A DNA stretch of 16,571 nt from Treponema sp. GTDB lineage: Bacteria; Spirochaetota; Spirochaetia; Treponematales; Breznakiellaceae. Position 1 is the first letter of the stretch. The number at the start of each line of letters is the position of its first letter. The DNA is taken from contig JAITQR010000332.1 in the NCBI GenBank assembly GCA_031288815.1, positions 1-16,571 on the forward strand, written 5' to 3'. Under the pieces are notes generated by a model that ran no database searches, was not told the origin of the DNA, and saw only the letters and a program-made list of their open reading frames with translations. A program made the translations under genes and the position numbers. Shown here piece by piece: positions 15,509 through 16,571 of this stretch.

Positions 15509-16315
15509 CTATACCCTACCAGGCTTTTCAAGAAAAGCCTGAAGATCCTTTCCCCGGTTCCGCTCGTTGGCGTCAAGAATTTCAAGGGGCAGGATGATTT
15601 TTTCGTCTCCCCGGCTTCTGCAGCGATCTTCCGGAACATGGATGCCCTGAATTGAGCCGTTCCTGACGGCGGCCGCGTAGTCCCCGGCGCTTTCCAGGGG
15701 TTTTTCCAGGTATACCCCGTACATTTCCCCTTCTTCAAGCTGATCCGTATCGTGAATATCCGATCCCGCGGTGGCCGGAAGGCCAAGTTTCCTGGCGTAA
15801 CTCATGGCCAGGGCGTCGTAGGACCCCTCGTGGTTCCCCGCGTTGGCGGCCTCCACGGCGTCCACCAGGGCGGGGGAAAGGATAACCCGGCTCAGGTAAA
15901 AGTGCTGGCGGAAAGGGTGGGCATGAACCACGCAGCCCCCCGCCGCCCTAACCGCCGCGAACTGCCCTTTCCGGGTCCAGTTCCGGACCTCCGGGTGTTC
16001 CAGAAGCCATTCCCTGTCGAGGCCGTAGACCAGATAATCGTCGCCGTCGAAGGTTTCCTCCCAGCCGAAAAACACGTCCAATCCCCGGCGGGCCCCCTCC
16101 TCCCGGGCGTCTTCGTAGCCCCGGCAGAATTCTTTGACCCATTCCCTCCAGGGGAGGTTTCGGTCAACCGCGCAGTTCCCCCGGTAAAAGTGATCGGTAA
16201 CAAAGATGCCCCGGTAACCCGCGTCTTTGAACCCCTGAATATAATCCCGGCCAAGGGAACTGGCGCAAAGGCTCCCCTGGCTGGTATGGAGATGCGTTTC
16301 GTAGAGATACGGCAT
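15509..16315 (-). CDS. PHP-domain metal-dependent phosphoesterase
   Basis: A 268-residue protein of the polymerase-and-histidinol-phosphatase superfamily, likely a cytoplasmic metallo-phosphoesterase. Metal-site motifs are ETHLHTS (H8, H10), VTDHF (D41, H42), GWEETFDGDDYLVYG (E86/E87), VVHAHPFR (H131, H133) and TAGSDIHD (D186, H188). The set is complete, so it should be catalytically competent; the substrate is unknown. ATG 16315 is chosen because GGAAGG lies 4 bases upstream and the PHP fold begins at residue 3; the frame stays open upstream to 16411, but that part overlaps the promoter region and the end of the GNAT gene. The stop lies 35 bases before the XRE-cupin start, so it may share transcription with that gene or contain its promoter. 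Confidence 0.88.
   Translation of the reverse strand: MPYLYETHLHTSQGSLCASSLGRDYIQGFKDAGYRGIFVTDHFYRGNCAVDRNLPWREWVKEFCRGYEDAREEGARRGLDVFFGWEETFDGDDYLVYGLDREWLLEHPEVRNWTRKGQFAAVRAAGGCVVHAHPFRQHFYLSRVILSPALVDAVEAANAGNHEGSYDALAMSYARKLGLPATAGSDIHDTDQLEEGEMYGVYLEKPLESAGDYAAAVRNGSIQGIHVPEDRCRSRGDEKIILPLEILDANERNRGKDLQAFLEKPGRV
15520..15541. promoter_or_regulatory. Long palindrome upstream of the XRE-cupin gene, candidate operator
   Basis: CAGGCTTTTC and GAAAAGCCTG form 10-bp perfect arms around AA. The site lies in the last codons of the PHP gene, about 50 bases before the XRE-cupin start. On the minus strand it contains TTGAAA, a possible -35, with TATTGC 17 bases further (a weak -10). Autoregulatory operator is the favoured reading; it could instead be a hairpin in the PHP mRNA, though no T-run follows. 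Confidence 0.4.
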
Positions 16316-16336
16316 GAAACCTTCCTTCCCCCTAAA

Positions 16337-16357
16337 TATAGTCAATTTGCGACTATA
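16337..16357. promoter_or_regulatory. Palindrome in the PHP promoter region, candidate operator
   Basis: TATAGTC (16337-16343) and GACTATA (16351-16357) are perfect 7-bp arms with a 7-base centre. The site fills most of the 49-base gap between the PHP start and the GNAT stop. On the minus strand, TTGTTA and TATATT overlap the arms as possible -35 and -10 elements, though the spacing is short (15). Confidence 0.45.
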
Positions 16358-16364
16358 ACAAGTC

Positions 16365-16571
16365 TTACTGGTAGTAGCTGATCCGGTAATCGGCCTGGGT
16401 TTTGAAGCCAATGTCCCGGTACACCGATCGGGCGGCGGGGTTTTGTTTTTTCACGAAAAGGCTGAGCCCCTTCCCCTCGGCCAGAAGCTCCCGGGCCAGT
16501 TCCGCGCAGAGCCGCCGGGCTATCCCCCGGCCCCGGTAGGCGGGGTGAACGTAGACGCCGCCGATCTGGTA
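16365..16571 (-). CDS. GNAT-family N-acetyltransferase, C-terminal part (5' end outside window)
   Basis: Reading leftward from the window edge, 68 codons to a TAA at 16365 encode the end of a GNAT acetyltransferase. GGVYVHPAYRGRGIARRLC is motif A, with R-G-R-G-I-A binding acetyl-CoA pyrophosphate. SLFVKKQNPAARSVYRDIGF is motif B, with the usual Asn and the Tyr that can act as general acid. The arrangement resembles FR47-like GNATs. The frame is complete to the edge; the N-terminal half and the start are not visible, and neither is the acceptor substrate. Confidence 0.88.
   Translation of the reverse strand, partial: YQIGGVYVHPAYRGRGIARRLCAELARELLAEGKGLSLFVKKQNPAARSVYRDIGFKTQADYRISYYQ

Noticed and set aside
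16316..16411. 32-residue N-terminal extension of the PHP protein
   Set aside because: It overlaps the promoter palindrome and the end of the GNAT gene; the PHP fold begins right after ATG 16315, which has its own ribosome site.

Overview
The window suggests a GC-rich, diderm, anaerobic host-associated bacterium, most likely a gut spirochaete (Treponema-like). This is inferred from three things: a periplasmic binding protein with a simple A-x-A signal peptide, an importer of the LplB/YtcP type without its own ATPase, and a bacteriohemerythrin. No rRNA or other taxonomic marker is present, so the assignment is tentative. No tRNA, rRNA, CRISPR array, insertion sequence or phage gene was recognised.

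Region 1 (1-2368, + strand) is a tetrapyrrole/B12-siroheme block. An open frame entering from the left edge fuses the N-terminal part of a CobA-type uroporphyrinogen-III methyltransferase to the C-terminal two thirds of porphobilinogen deaminase (HemC). It overlaps by ATGA a complete CobA-HemD fusion. The first 152 bases repeat 966-1117 with 3 mismatches. The simplest reading is a 965-bp tandem duplication whose junction is the chimeric frame, with an intact hemC predicted just outside the window.

Region 2 (2369-2618) is AT-rich and non-coding. It holds degenerate 41-43 bp repeats, a perfect palindrome and a plausible sigma70-type promoter for the next operon.

Region 3 (2619-12607, + strand) is a seven-gene operon: two ABC permeases, sulfatase 1, a periplasmic solute-binding protein, sulfatase 2, a GtaA/DUF4965-family protein and sulfatase 3. 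None of the sulfatases nor the GtaA-like protein shows a signal peptide. The proposed logic is that a sulfated oligosaccharide is captured in the periplasm, imported intact and stepwise desulfated in the cytoplasm, with the GtaA-like (alpha/alpha)6-type protein acting on the glycan or a linked group. The import ATPase and the formylglycine-generating enzyme must be encoded elsewhere. This is the best candidate for an under-described system in the window.

Region 4 (12665-16571, - strand) is a tight cluster reading leftward, convergent with the operon: a GNAT acetyltransferase (partial, at the right edge), a PHP-domain phosphoesterase, an XRE-cupin regulator, an acyl-CoA synthetase and a bacteriohemerythrin. 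The last two overlap by ATGA. Two palindromes sit in the promoter regions of the XRE-cupin and PHP genes. The synthetase carries an in-frame 21-bp tandem repeat that adds a Gly/Pro-rich loop.
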